From positions 1-64,000 of the forward strand of contig JAMJTW010000022.1 of assembly GCA_024281175.1 (NCBI GenBank): DNA of 64,000 nucleotides. Direction: 5' to 3'. Numbering within the stretch: position 1 is the stretch's first letter; every line of letters begins with the position of its first letter. This document shows positions 50,497-60,700 of the stretch, piece after piece. The DNA is from Candidatus Thiovulum imperiosus (GTDB taxonomy: Bacteria; Campylobacterota; Campylobacteria; Campylobacterales; Thiovulaceae). The notes beneath the pieces are model-generated. The model made no database searches, was not told the DNA's origin, and saw only the letters and a list, made by a program, of their open reading frames with translations. The translations under genes and the position numbers were made by a program.

Positions 50497-51989
50497 TTTA
50501 AATATGTTTTTAAAATTTTTGCTGGATTATCTTCTATATTCATATACTCTCTTTTTAGATTTTGAAAGTGTATATCTACCTCATCAGAGTCTGAAAGAAG
50601 TAAGTCTACCCTATCTCTAAAAGTTCCATATCCATTTTCTAAAAGAGTGTGTAACTCTTCTTTATCAACATCTTGCTTAAAAATAGAGCAACACTCATTA
50701 TAATTTATCCAGAGAACTCTTTTATCAAGCCCATAAGCCTCTCTACCAACACTTGAATACATATTTAAAATAAGTTTAGATTTTTGAACTAATTGGAACA
50801 TATTAGAGCCATAAGCACCAACAAATTCTATCTTTTCTCCTAATATCTCTTTTGCTGAAAGAAAAGGCTCTTTTTCTACATATCCAGGTTTTGCTACATA
50901 TATTGCTTTTATATCTCTCTCTGAAATGTATCTTTGGAAATTTTGAAGAAGTATCTCATGTTCTTCTATGAGTTTCTCTTGGTCTAAAAGAAGAGAAGCA
51001 CCCTGTTTTAAATTGTCATGAACAGTTTGATTTATAAATAGAATATCGTATTCTAATTTTGTCTTTTCTAAAAATGGTATCAGCTGAAAACTTCCAACAG
51101 AAATAAGTTTAGCTCTCCCAACTCCCTCCACTTTTGAATTTGAATCTTCAGAGTGTGTGAAATAGAAATCACAATAGATAAAAGTTCGATTGATTAAATC
51201 ATCTTTTATATTGTGTTGGATTAGAACTATATTTCTGATTCTCTTCTTGAATTGGAAATATTTAACAGGATTCCAGTAGTAGTCTCCAGCCATGATAAGG
51301 TTTTTGGCTTCTACTTTCTGAACTTGTGTTTTGTAGAGTAGAACTTTTCGGAGAAAGCGTAGGTAGATGTAAGTAAGATTTGTCTCTTTTGAGCTTTTCC
51401 AAAGTTTCCAGAAGAAGAGAGCTTCTTTCCAAAATACTTTTAAAACTTCTCTCCACTCAAAAAGAAAAGCTCCATATCTCCGATTTACACTGTCTCCACT
51501 CCAACCATTTATCTTTTCTTTCCAAAACGGTTTTGCAGGAGCAGGGTGGTCGAAAAGTATAGCTCTATTCTTTTCAGATATTTCAGAGTCTATATATTTA
51601 TAAAAACGACTAAACCAACTTCGTTCTTCCCACATCTCTTCATAGAGGACATCATATTTTCGAGATTTTAAAAAATGAGTAAAAATGAAATTGAGAAATC
51701 CTGAAAATAGAGAGATGAGAAGAAAAGATATATATTTTAAAGTCCAAAAGTTTCGCCTTTTTGAAAAGAGATTTTCCCTATGTCCTTTTCCAATATGTCC
51801 ATTTGTAATTTCATACAAAATAGAGTCTTTAGCAGTTTCAAAATCCATTCCATACTTCTTTTCAACTCTATCTATCAGAGGAACTATCTCTTCTATATGA
51901 GTTTTATAAAACTCATATACTTCTATCCAATATTCATTCTCTTTTAAAGACTCGAAATCTACTGCATATTTTTTGAACTCTTTTTTCAA
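50493..51989 (-). CDS. Putative glycan-biosynthesis protein, possibly GT-B-like
   Basis: 498 residues. Helical charged N-terminus (1-75), one or two hydrophobic segments (about 85-110), then alternating alpha/beta stretches. The C-terminal half includes LISVGSFQLIPFLE, DILFINQTV, KAIYVAKPGY and SSVGREAYGLDKRVLWINY, reminiscent of the nucleotide-binding half of GT-B or surface polysaccharide transferases. No firm family. Overlaps of 4 nt on both sides show it belongs to the glycan operon. Confidence 0.6.
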   Translation of the reverse strand: MKKEFKKYAVDFESLKENEYWIEVYEFYKTHIEEIVPLIDRVEKKYGMDFETAKDSILYEITNGHIGKGHRENLFSKRRNFWTLKYISFLLISLFSGFLNFIFTHFLKSRKYDVLYEEMWEERSWFSRFYKYIDSEISEKNRAILFDHPAPAKPFWKEKINGWSGDSVNRRYGAFLFEWREVLKVFWKEALFFWKLWKSSKETNLTYIYLRFLRKVLLYKTQVQKVEAKNLIMAGDYYWNPVKYFQFKKRIRNIVLIQHNIKDDLINRTFIYCDFYFTHSEDSNSKVEGVGRAKLISVGSFQLIPFLEKTKLEYDILFINQTVHDNLKQGASLLLDQEKLIEEHEILLQNFQRYISERDIKAIYVAKPGYVEKEPFLSAKEILGEKIEFVGAYGSNMFQLVQKSKLILNMYSSVGREAYGLDKRVLWINYNECCSIFKQDVDKEELHTLLENGYGTFRDRVDLLLSDSDEVDIHFQNLKREYMNIEDNPAKILKTYLK

Positions 51990-53641
51990 CTTATATCCTC
52001 AAATACTTCTATCCACTCTTTCACCCAATCTGATGAGGTTCGAGCATATTGAAAAACAAACTTCTTTCTAGCTTCTTGCACCTCATCGGAACTCCACCAA
52101 TTTTCTGAAAAGTTTTCTATTCCCTTTATAAGCTCTTCAACTTTTTCAAAAGCAATTTTTGAATCCAAAAGTAGTTTTAGATATGGTTTAAATTCGTCTC
52201 TGAAAGAGTAAATTTCAGGGTCTAAAAGAACTAAGGTTGGAATATTTTGTGCAAGTGTTTCAAGAAAAGTTGTTGAAGAGTGGAGGGAAATAAAAAGTTT
52301 TGTATTTTGAAGGCTTTTATCAAAAGAGACTTCTTTGGGACTTTCTATTTCTACTTCTGGGAACTCTATTCTAATTCTCTCTATGGTATCTCTACCATTA
52401 TGAGTATAGTAGTTTCTTAAAACTATATCTTTCCTGCTCTTCAAAACTTGCCAAAGAGAAGTTTCAAACTTTTGAAAAGTAGTTGAAAAGTGTTGAGTTT
52501 GAAAACGGTGGATATATCTTGGAGAGAAGTCCAAAGCTAAAAGTATCTTTTTCCCTCTTTTCTTCTTGGGAAATAGAAGTCTAGGGGTTGGTATATAGAT
52601 GGACTCTTCATCTTTCCAGCCCCAAGTGTAGAAAATATCTGAGATGCTTTTTTCATACTCCTCGTTTGGCATATTTTTTAAAAATCCATAATTTCCACCA
52701 TGCTGGTGTGTTACAACTTTTGGAGAGTTTTGAGCTATAAAGAATTTATAAACATAGTTTCCATAGAGAGAATTTGCATTGTAAAACAGTTCTGTCTTTG
52801 GAATTTCTAAATCTTCAACTTTTTTCCAAAACTCTAAAAATCCCTCTAAAAAGAGAGTTGGAATATTTTTAGGAAGAAGAGAGAAAAGTATATTTTCGAA
52901 CTCATCCTCTCCCTTTCCAAACTCTAAACTTTTTCTATTTTCCCAATTTGGCTCAGCTTCTACTTCTAACTTGTATTCAAAATCATCAAATCTAAGTTTT
53001 CCAGTTTTAGCAAGAGAAAGATAGTTTTGAAAAGATTTGTATCTAAAATATGGAGTTGTAATTGTAAAATTAAGTCTTTTTGAGAAAAGATTTAGAAATT
53101 TGAAAAGAAACTTTTTCTTTTGATTCTCAAAAACTTGAAATTTTGATTTCTGTTTCAAATCTATTTCTATTTCTGTAAACTTCACATCATCTGTCATTTT
53201 TTTCAAAATTTGAGAATAGAGATGCAAATTGTAGCTATCCTCTCTTAAAAGAGTTAAATATTCACTATATTCTGTTGGAACAAAGTTTAAATTTGAAATA
53301 TAAGTTTCTAAAATATCATAGTTTTCTAAAGCATATTTTAGATGAGTGTATTTATCGTATAATTGGTTTGTAAAAGGTTTTAGCCAGTTTCCTAAAATTA
53401 TATGATATTGCTTTTCAGAGAGTTCTATTTCATGAAATATATTTAGCTCTCTTCTAATTTTTGGAAGAGTTTTTTTATATATCTTTTCACAAAAGAGATA
53501 TGCCTCATCTACTTTTTTTGGATTGTTCCACTGGAAAGGAACAGTTTCTCCTTTTCCAGCCCAATCTCCAAGATATAGAATTTCTAAGTTCGTATTTGCT
53601 TTTACAGAAGTTGTTTGAAGAAAATATTTAGTAGTACCCAA
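51986..53641 (-). CDS. LIC12162-family surface carbohydrate transferase
   Basis: 551 residues. The opening (ILYLGDWAGKG, VPFQWNNPKKVDEAY, YHIILGNWLKPF) and later HQHGGNYGFLKN, LFISLHSSTTFLETLAQNIP and PTLVLLDPE match the LIC12162 family, putative nucleotide-sugar-using transferases of surface glycan clusters. The SLHSSTTFLETLAQNIPT segment is the usual donor-binding end of a GT-B fold. It overlaps the sulfotransferase-like gene by 14 nt. Confidence 0.82.
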   Translation of the reverse strand: MGTTKYFLQTTSVKANTNLEILYLGDWAGKGETVPFQWNNPKKVDEAYLFCEKIYKKTLPKIRRELNIFHEIELSEKQYHIILGNWLKPFTNQLYDKYTHLKYALENYDILETYISNLNFVPTEYSEYLTLLREDSYNLHLYSQILKKMTDDVKFTEIEIDLKQKSKFQVFENQKKKFLFKFLNLFSKRLNFTITTPYFRYKSFQNYLSLAKTGKLRFDDFEYKLEVEAEPNWENRKSLEFGKGEDEFENILFSLLPKNIPTLFLEGFLEFWKKVEDLEIPKTELFYNANSLYGNYVYKFFIAQNSPKVVTHQHGGNYGFLKNMPNEEYEKSISDIFYTWGWKDEESIYIPTPRLLFPKKKRGKKILLALDFSPRYIHRFQTQHFSTTFQKFETSLWQVLKSRKDIVLRNYYTHNGRDTIERIRIEFPEVEIESPKEVSFDKSLQNTKLFISLHSSTTFLETLAQNIPTLVLLDPEIYSFRDEFKPYLKLLLDSKIAFEKVEELIKGIENFSENWWSSDEVQEARKKFVFQYARTSSDWVKEWIEVFEDIS

Positions 53642-54431
53642 GAGATTTGCCTTTTAGCTTTTGAATAAGTAGTTGCATGAACTCTTCTGGAACACTTTTG
53701 TATTTCACATCTAATTTAACTTCAGTTCGGAAATTATCTTTTAGCATGTCTTCTATATTTTCTATTCTTAACTTCTCTGTCTCTCCAATTTTAGGAGAGC
53801 TGTTTACTATTTCAGTGTCTATTTTTATAGGAGTAACTTTTATAAAATCTGTGATATATTTGAGATACGAAGATTTATCTTTCTTAAAATCTTCATATCT
53901 CAAAACTAAAATATTTTCTTTTCCAAATTTTTTAAAATAAGTATCTACTATTTCAGTATAGTAGTAATCTGGAAGATAGATAGATTTTCTTTTAAAACAA
54001 GCATAAGGAGTCCTTTTAAAGTCAATGCTATTTTCAAAAGAAGTTAGAATATCCCCAGCTTTAATACTATATTTATAAAAAGATAGCATAGCATCTATCG
54101 GTTCTCGGAATGACATAATGATTTTTACATCAAAATCTTGAAATATCTCTTTAATTCTTTCAAATTGCTCATACCACCCTCCAGCAATTAGGAAAGCTTC
54201 TGAGGAGATAAGGTTCTTTGAAACACTTTTTTGATTTACAACTTCTCTAATTCTATTCTTCTCTTTTTGAAATGAAAAATCATCTAAATAGTGCAAATCT
54301 ATAAGCCACTGAGGATAATCTTTTTCACTTTTTCCTAAATAGTTTACATCTAATTTTGGAAAAAACTTTTCTTGTAAAAATGTTGTTCCTGTTCTGCCGT
54401 ATCCTATATAAAGAAAGATAGTTTTTCTCAC
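53628..54431 (-). CDS. Sulfotransferase-like protein
   Basis: 267 residues. The N-terminal YIGYGRTGTTFLQ is the 5'-phosphosulfate-binding loop of PAPS sulfotransferases. IIMSFREPIDAMLSFYK gives the 3'-phosphate motif (R-x-P...S) near residue 105, and the rest has the usual helical pattern. It would add sulfate to a glycan or other surface molecule. Alternatives within the P-loop family are possible. Overlaps its neighbours by 4 and 14 nt. Confidence 0.8.
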   Translation of the reverse strand: MRKTIFLYIGYGRTGTTFLQEKFFPKLDVNYLGKSEKDYPQWLIDLHYLDDFSFQKEKNRIREVVNQKSVSKNLISSEAFLIAGGWYEQFERIKEIFQDFDVKIIMSFREPIDAMLSFYKYSIKAGDILTSFENSIDFKRTPYACFKRKSIYLPDYYYTEIVDTYFKKFGKENILVLRYEDFKKDKSSYLKYITDFIKVTPIKIDTEIVNSSPKIGETEKLRIENIEDMLKDNFRTEVKLDVKYKSVPEEFMQLLIQKLKGKSLGYY

Positions 54432-55510
54432 TCTCCAACTTCCTGTTTCCTATTTACATAGTTCTCTATCCAAATTTCTCTACCATTGACAAAAACCATC
54501 TCATCAGGAATAGCTTTTCTAGGGTAGTAGCATAACCGACAAGCATCAATAGATTTAAATCCATCTTTTTTAGAGTGAATATCTCTAAGTCTATTTAACT
54601 TCTCACCATGCCAAATATCGTGAATGCTCTCTTTTGTTGCATCTCCAATCACTTCTCGAACCTCATCATCATTGCTACACATTGCTACTTCACCAGTAGC
54701 ACTAACTGTAACTCTTTGATAGTATTGAGGACATGAAAAGTTCTCTTCATAAACAATATCTTCATCTTTATGCAAATAGTCGATGAGAGGATTGTAAGCC
54801 ACAACATCAACAAGAGGAGAGAATAAATTATAGAACTCTTCAGCATTCTCTCGCATTGCAGGCCAAACACTCTGAATTTTAATTACAGGTTTTGAGAGAC
54901 CATTTTTAGTTTTATACTCTTTTATGTCTCGTATCTTTCTTAAAGTATCTTCAAATTTCAAAGGTTTCCGAATTGCGTTGTATCTCTCGTCTGTTCCATC
55001 AACTGAAATCGTTATCCAATCTATTCCAGCTTCTTGAAGTTTTATAAAATAGTCCAATTCTAATTTACTACCATTTGTTAAGAAAGAGGTCTCTCTAATT
55101 CCCTTATCTTTTGCATATTTTATAATTTCAACTAAATCTCTATGTAGTGTAGGCTCTCCAACCCAACTTAGACGAAGAGCATTCACTTTTCCAGCAATCT
55201 CATCTATCACTTTTTTAGCCAAATCTGTATCGATATTAGTTTTTTTTGTATGACTTCTAAACTCATCTGTAATTGTTGGACACATTGGACAGAGCAAATT
55301 GCATTTTGAAGAGAGTTCTAAATCTACTAAAATTGGATATTCTAAAACCTCTTTTCTTTTTGGAGCTTCTGACCAATTCTCTCTATATATCTTGTATTCA
55401 TCTTCCCAACCTTCTCCAAGTTTTCTTGAAAACTCAGCCATTCTTTCAGGTGTCTCTAAATCGTCAAAGTGTCCCTTATTTATTGGAACATACTTCTCTT
55501 CCTCTTCCAA
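54428..55510 (-). CDS. Radical SAM protein with SPASM domain
   Basis: 360 residues. The radical SAM cluster LSSKCNLLCPMC is near residue 75. A C-terminal SPASM-type Cys set follows (CSNDDE and ACRLCYYPRK, plus FSCPQYY). The family modifies peptides, sugars or other small substrates with auxiliary Fe-S clusters. Inside a sugar operon it may carry out a radical step on a nucleotide sugar, which is inference. Confidence 0.85.
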   Translation of the reverse strand: MEEEEKYVPINKGHFDDLETPERMAEFSRKLGEGWEDEYKIYRENWSEAPKRKEVLEYPILVDLELSSKCNLLCPMCPTITDEFRSHTKKTNIDTDLAKKVIDEIAGKVNALRLSWVGEPTLHRDLVEIIKYAKDKGIRETSFLTNGSKLELDYFIKLQEAGIDWITISVDGTDERYNAIRKPLKFEDTLRKIRDIKEYKTKNGLSKPVIKIQSVWPAMRENAEEFYNLFSPLVDVVAYNPLIDYLHKDEDIVYEENFSCPQYYQRVTVSATGEVAMCSNDDEVREVIGDATKESIHDIWHGEKLNRLRDIHSKKDGFKSIDACRLCYYPRKAIPDEMVFVNGREIWIENYVNRKQEVGE

Positions 55511-55513
55511 ACT

Positions 55514-56536
55514 CTACTCCTTTATCTCTTTTGTAATATTGTCTATGTAACTTTTATCTATATCTTCATTTGTCCAGATATTTAAAATCGTATCTGAAAC
55601 CTTATCGCTATTTAGAAATTCTCTATTTCTCTTTTGAAAAAGAATATCGACAGAGTGATACCAGCTACTAATTTTGTATCTCTTTTTTAAAATTCTTTGA
55701 AAAACATCATCACGATTCTCTAAAAAGATATTGTATCTCCAAAAAGTGGAAACCATTTCTGGGTTTTGAAGAACTATTCCAGAATTTTCCAGTTTTTCAA
55801 AGATGTATTTTGCATTTGAGATTCTATTTTGAACTTTAGAATCTAGTTTTAAAAGCTCTTCTGAAATCTTTGGAATTAGATTTTTGTCGAATTTGTAGAG
55901 AAAATTTTTTGCACCATTTTTTAAAAAACTTTGGAAATAGTTTCTATGTTCGCCTAAACTCTTTCCAAAATCTATATTGTAAAGTTTGGTATGAGTTTTA
56001 CTAAAAAGTTCTAGTTCCTCTTCTTTAAAAGAGTTAGAAAGTTCTATTTTTGAAATTTCCTCAATTAGATTTCTATCTCTACTAAAAACAGCTCCACCGT
56101 TTCCGACATCGATAACTTTTCCACTTCCAAAACTAACAATTGAGGCATCACCCCAACTTCCAACATTTTCTAAACCTTGAGCTATGGCAAAATCTTCAAT
56201 TAGAAAAACATCTTTACAAATTTCAGAAATCTCCTCTATTTTACAAAGATTTCCGTAATTGTGAACTGCAATTACAACAGCTACCTCATCGATATATTTT
56301 TCTAGCTCTCTTGGGTCTATTCCAAGAGTCTCCATTTCAATATCTAAGTAGAGAGGTTCATTTCCAGAAAGATAAATTGCAATTGGAACATTCATACAAA
56401 CATTATTTGGAATTGCTACTTTTTGGTTTTCAATTCCAAGAGCTTTAAGAATTAGATGGATAGCAGTTGTTCCATTTCCAGTTAGGGAAACATATGGAAT
56501 TCCATGGATTTTAGATAATCGATTTTCTAAATTCAT
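55514..56536 (-). CDS. DegT/DnrJ/EryC1 family aminotransferase
   Basis: 340 residues, somewhat short for the family. SLTGNGTTAIHLILKALGI and IEDFAIAQGL fit the PLP-binding core, and the lysine is in SFGSGKVIDVGNGG. The sequence is distant from PglE in the same operon, so a different sugar or intermediate is likely. It overlaps the FemAB-like gene by 26 nt. Confidence 0.83.
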   Translation of the reverse strand: MNLENRLSKIHGIPYVSLTGNGTTAIHLILKALGIENQKVAIPNNVCMNVPIAIYLSGNEPLYLDIEMETLGIDPRELEKYIDEVAVVIAVHNYGNLCKIEEISEICKDVFLIEDFAIAQGLENVGSWGDASIVSFGSGKVIDVGNGGAVFSRDRNLIEEISKIELSNSFKEEELELFSKTHTKLYNIDFGKSLGEHRNYFQSFLKNGAKNFLYKFDKNLIPKISEELLKLDSKVQNRISNAKYIFEKLENSGIVLQNPEMVSTFWRYNIFLENRDDVFQRILKKRYKISSWYHSVDILFQKRNREFLNSDKVSDTILNIWTNEDIDKSYIDNITKEIKE

Positions 56537-57482
56537 AATATGTTCTTATATCTCCACCAAAACTAGATTTAAACCAGCCTCGATGAGGTGAGTTTATTCC
56601 CTCTAAATCTACTTCAGAGATACCAAGTTCTGCAAGAGCTTCAAATCCACTCCAAAGAACCGCAGTTCCTGTATGCTTATTTCGTAACCTTGGTTCATTT
56701 GCCCCAAAAAGATAGTAGGCTCTTTTATTATCTACTCCAAAAAAGGCTGAGCTTCCCAACTCTCCATCTGCTGTTTTTGAAAAAAACATCTTTCCCATTC
56801 CATTTTCTAAAAGGGCTTTTACAAGATTTTCAAGATGTTCTATCTTTTCGCCCTTTTCCAAAACTTCATCTTCTGAAATAGTGTTTTTATAGAAATCTAC
56901 GAAAAGTTTAGTATCTGAGCTTTCAAAAGTTTGAACACCTTTTTTAATTCCATATCGTATCTCTTGCCGTCTTGCAGTTGAAGAGTTTTGAAAGGCGTCT
57001 CTCTCTTCTAATTTTTTATGAAAATCTGAAATATCTAAATAGGAGGTGTATCTTATATCTGGAACATATTTCGGCAAATTCTCTTTTCCATAATTTACCC
57101 AGAGAAAACTTCGTATATCTAAAATAGTTGGGTGCAAGGCAACTTCTAAATTTCTATATTTTTCAATTAGCTCTTCAGCTACAAATTCAGAAAGCCGAAA
57201 CTGTTCAGAGATTTGCTGAGATCGATTTTGTCTATTTGTAGGTTTGTTAAAAAGGATACCGTTATAAACGATAAAATTATCTAAAACAGCATCTTCTCCT
57301 TTGACAACAGTAGCAAATCCACCTCGAAGCTCTTCACCTTTAAATACAAAATAGATATGGTATTCACCACCAAAAGATTTTAGATAGATAGATTTGCTAA
57401 AAATAGTTCCTTGGGGAGAGTCATCTACTAATGTGTCCCATCTCTCAAAATCTAAAGTATTTTTTAATCTATATTTACTCAA
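56511..57482 (-). CDS. FemAB/GNAT-fold acyltransferase-like protein
   Basis: 323 residues. The C-terminal half (about 160-320) has the FemAB/BioF2-type acetyltransferase pattern (FVDFYKNTI, KMFFSKTADGELGSSAFFG, AYYLFGANE, GTAVLWSGFEALAELG, VDLEGI). In glycan clusters these proteins transfer amino acids or acyl groups to sugars. First gene of the 14-gene minus-strand run ending with mutS2. Confidence 0.78.
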   Translation of the reverse strand: MSKYRLKNTLDFERWDTLVDDSPQGTIFSKSIYLKSFGGEYHIYFVFKGEELRGGFATVVKGEDAVLDNFIVYNGILFNKPTNRQNRSQQISEQFRLSEFVAEELIEKYRNLEVALHPTILDIRSFLWVNYGKENLPKYVPDIRYTSYLDISDFHKKLEERDAFQNSSTARRQEIRYGIKKGVQTFESSDTKLFVDFYKNTISEDEVLEKGEKIEHLENLVKALLENGMGKMFFSKTADGELGSSAFFGVDNKRAYYLFGANEPRLRNKHTGTAVLWSGFEALAELGISEVDLEGINSPHRGWFKSSFGGDIRTYYEFRKSII

Positions 57483-57755
57483 TTCTCTCTAAAATTCCTT
57501 TTTTTAAATATTTAGTCAAATTGTAACAAAGAGGATTTTATATCCATTCTCATTTTGCAAACAATCGCTATCTCTCTATATTCTGAAGTCTTAAAACCTC
57601 ATCAACAATTAGGTATTTCATGTACATCGACAAAAAGTTTTAAAATAGCAATTTTGAGAAGAATGTCTCTTTCAATACTAAACTCTTTCTAACTTTTCTT
57701 TAAACCAACTTACTCTAAATTTTAAGATACGATACAATTTTTAGCAGAAGAGTAT
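57483..57755. promoter_or_regulatory. Divergent intergenic region between the glycan operon and the CBS-PAS kinase
   Basis: 273 bp, very AT-rich, no ORF of note. It should contain the promoters of the 14-gene minus-strand operon and of the kinase, but no clear -35/-10 pair can be picked. One ACCTCATC copy (57596-57603) lies here, the only fully intergenic one. Confidence 0.5.
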
Positions 57756-60700
57756 TTGAGAGATAGTAGAGTGGAAAGAAGATTGGATATACAGATAAAA
57801 GAGCTAATTCAACGACCTGCAATTGAAGTTAATGAAGATATTTATGTTGCTGAAGTTCTTCAGCTTTTTGAAGAGAGTGATAATACATCTGTAATTGTTT
57901 TAGAGAAAGGAGTTCCAACAGGAATTATAACTTATCATGATGTAGTATACCACTCTGCTCATTGGGGAGACTTCCTGAATATGAGAACTATTGATATCTC
58001 TTCAAAACCACTAATTATTATCTCTGGAAACACTCCTTTTTATGAAGCATTCTGGTTAATGAATGAGAAAGGTGTTCGTCATATAGCTATTGTTGAAGAG
58101 AACAGAGTAATAGGTGTAATAGATGATAGAGATATTTTGCAGACTCTTACAGAAGTTGAGTTTCTCTCTATAAAACCTGTTATTGATATTATGAGAGCAG
58201 AGATAATTACAACTAAAATAGATACAGATATTTCAAATGCTATGAGGCTTATGGTTGAGAATAGTGTAAGTTCCATTGTTGTTGAAGAGGATATGAAACC
58301 TATTGGTATCCTAACTGAGAAAGATGCTGTCTCTTTAGCAAAGATGGGGGATTTAGCACTCCAAGAGCCTTTGGAAAAATATATGCACTCTCCAGTTATA
58401 ACAATTCACTATAAAAGAAGTGCAATTGATGCTGAAAAATTGATGATAAAAGAGAGAATTCGAAGAGTTGTTGTTGTAGATGATTTAGGAAAGATAGCTG
58501 GAATTGTATCTCAACATGATTTAATGGACGGAGTTTCTGGAGTTTATGTAGCACTACTTAAACAGACTATTGAGTCGCTCTCTTCAAATTTGGAAAAAGA
58601 GTTAAAGAGAAGCTCTTTTTTATCAATGAACCAACACATGGTAGAGAACTTAGGACACATGGTTTACTTTGTCAATAGAGATGGAGAGTTTGTTTATGCG
58701 AATGAGAAGACAAAATCTATACTTAAATATTCAAAAGCTGAAATTGAGAACAGATGCATCTGGCATGTTGATAGCTCTATCTTTAAAGAGAACTGGAACT
58801 CTATTTGGGAGTATAAGAAAAGAGTTGGGAATTCTATTTCAGATAGCAAGTTTATCTCTAAATATGGTGATGAGGTGGAAGTTCAAACAAACTCTAGTTA
58901 TGTCTATTATGAGGGAAAAGAGTTCCTTTTTGGAATAGCTATTGATGTTAGAGAACATAAAAGAAAACTTCAAACTCTCCAAGAGAATCAGAAGATGTCT
59001 GAAATATATCTTGAGATTTCAAAAACCCTATTTCTAATAGTAGATAGAAAAGGTGAAGTGCTACTTGTAAATAGAAGAATATCTGAAATTCTATCCCTGC
59101 CAAAACATGAAATAATTGGAAAAATTTGGTTTGATAATTTTATTCCAGATTTTGATAAAAAAAGTGTTCGAGATTCTTTCTGGAAGTTAGCAAGAAAAAG
59201 AGAAGTTGATGGATTTGAACATTTTATTAAAAGTAGTAGAGGAGAGTTGCGAAAAATTCGTTGGACATACTCTTGCACATATAGAGATAAAAAAATAGAG
59301 AGGATAATTCTATCTGGAGTTGATATTTCTGAAATTAGAGAGATGGAAGAGAAATTAAGAGTTAGTGAAAATAAGTATCACTCTCTCTTTAGAAAAAGTA
59401 GAGCAAATATGCTACTTATCGATGCTAAAACTGGAGAAATAGTAGATGCAAATGATAAAGCCTTAGAGTATTATGGCTACTCTTTAAAGGAGATAACAGA
59501 TATGAATATCTCTGAAATAAATACACTTTCAGCAACAGAAATATTTTTAGAAATTGAAGGTGCAAAACAGAAAGAGAGAGACCACCTCTATTTTAAGCAC
59601 AGACTAAAATCTGGAGAGATTAGAGATGTTGAAGTTCATACAGGTCCAATATACCACAATCATAAAAACTATCTCTACTCAATAATTCATGATATTACTG
59701 AGAGAAAAAATCTTGAAAAGAGAAATGATGAGTATCGAAAAAAACTTGTTGAGATAAATAGAAATTTAGAAAAGAGAGTTACAGAAGAGTTAGCAAAGAG
59801 AATAAATAAGGAGATAGCTTATAAAAATCTTTTTGAGAATGCAGGTGATGCTTTTTTAGTAATCAGAAATGGCCTATTTATAGATTGTAATGAAGAGGCT
59901 CTAAATATCTTAGGATATAAAATAAAGAGTGATATTTGCGGTCTCTCTCTTGTTGATATATCTCCAAAAACTCAGCCAGATGGAGAGACCTCATCAGCAC
60001 TTTTCAGAAAAATATTAAAAAAAGCTCTTAGTAGAAATAGTAGTGTTGAGTTTGAGTGGACTATAAAAAGAGAGAGACTTTTGAATGTAAAATTCACTCC
60101 CATAGAGTCTGATGAAGAGATACTTATTTATGCTGTATGGCACGATATAACAGAAACTAGAGCTTTAGAGATTAGAGAGAAAAAGCAAGAGAAAATGCTT
60201 ATTCAACAATCTAAACTTGCTTCAATGGGAGAGATGATGGGTGCAATTGCTCACCAATGGAGACAGCCTTTAAACTCTATCGCTATCATGCTTGGAAACC
60301 TTGAAGATTTAGTTGAGATAGATGGTTCTGTGTCTAATGAACTCCTCCTTCAAACTGTGGAAAATAGTATGCAAAAGATAGAGAGCTTAAGTAAAACCAT
60401 AGATGATTTTAGGCACTTTTTTAAACCATCTAAAAATAGAGAGAAGTTTCAAACTCGACAAGCAGTTGATGAAGCTATAAAAGTCTTTTCAGCACAATTC
60501 TACAATTGTGGTATCAGAATAGAAACAGATGGTGATGATTTCCAGATAGATGGTTATCGAAGTGACTTTCTTCAAGTTATTACAAATATTCTCTCGAACT
60601 CTTTTGATGCTTTGCAAAAATCAGAAAAGAGAGAAGTAAAGATATCTATTTCAGATAAAACTGTATCTATTTTAGATAGTGGTGGTGGAGTGTCTGAAGA

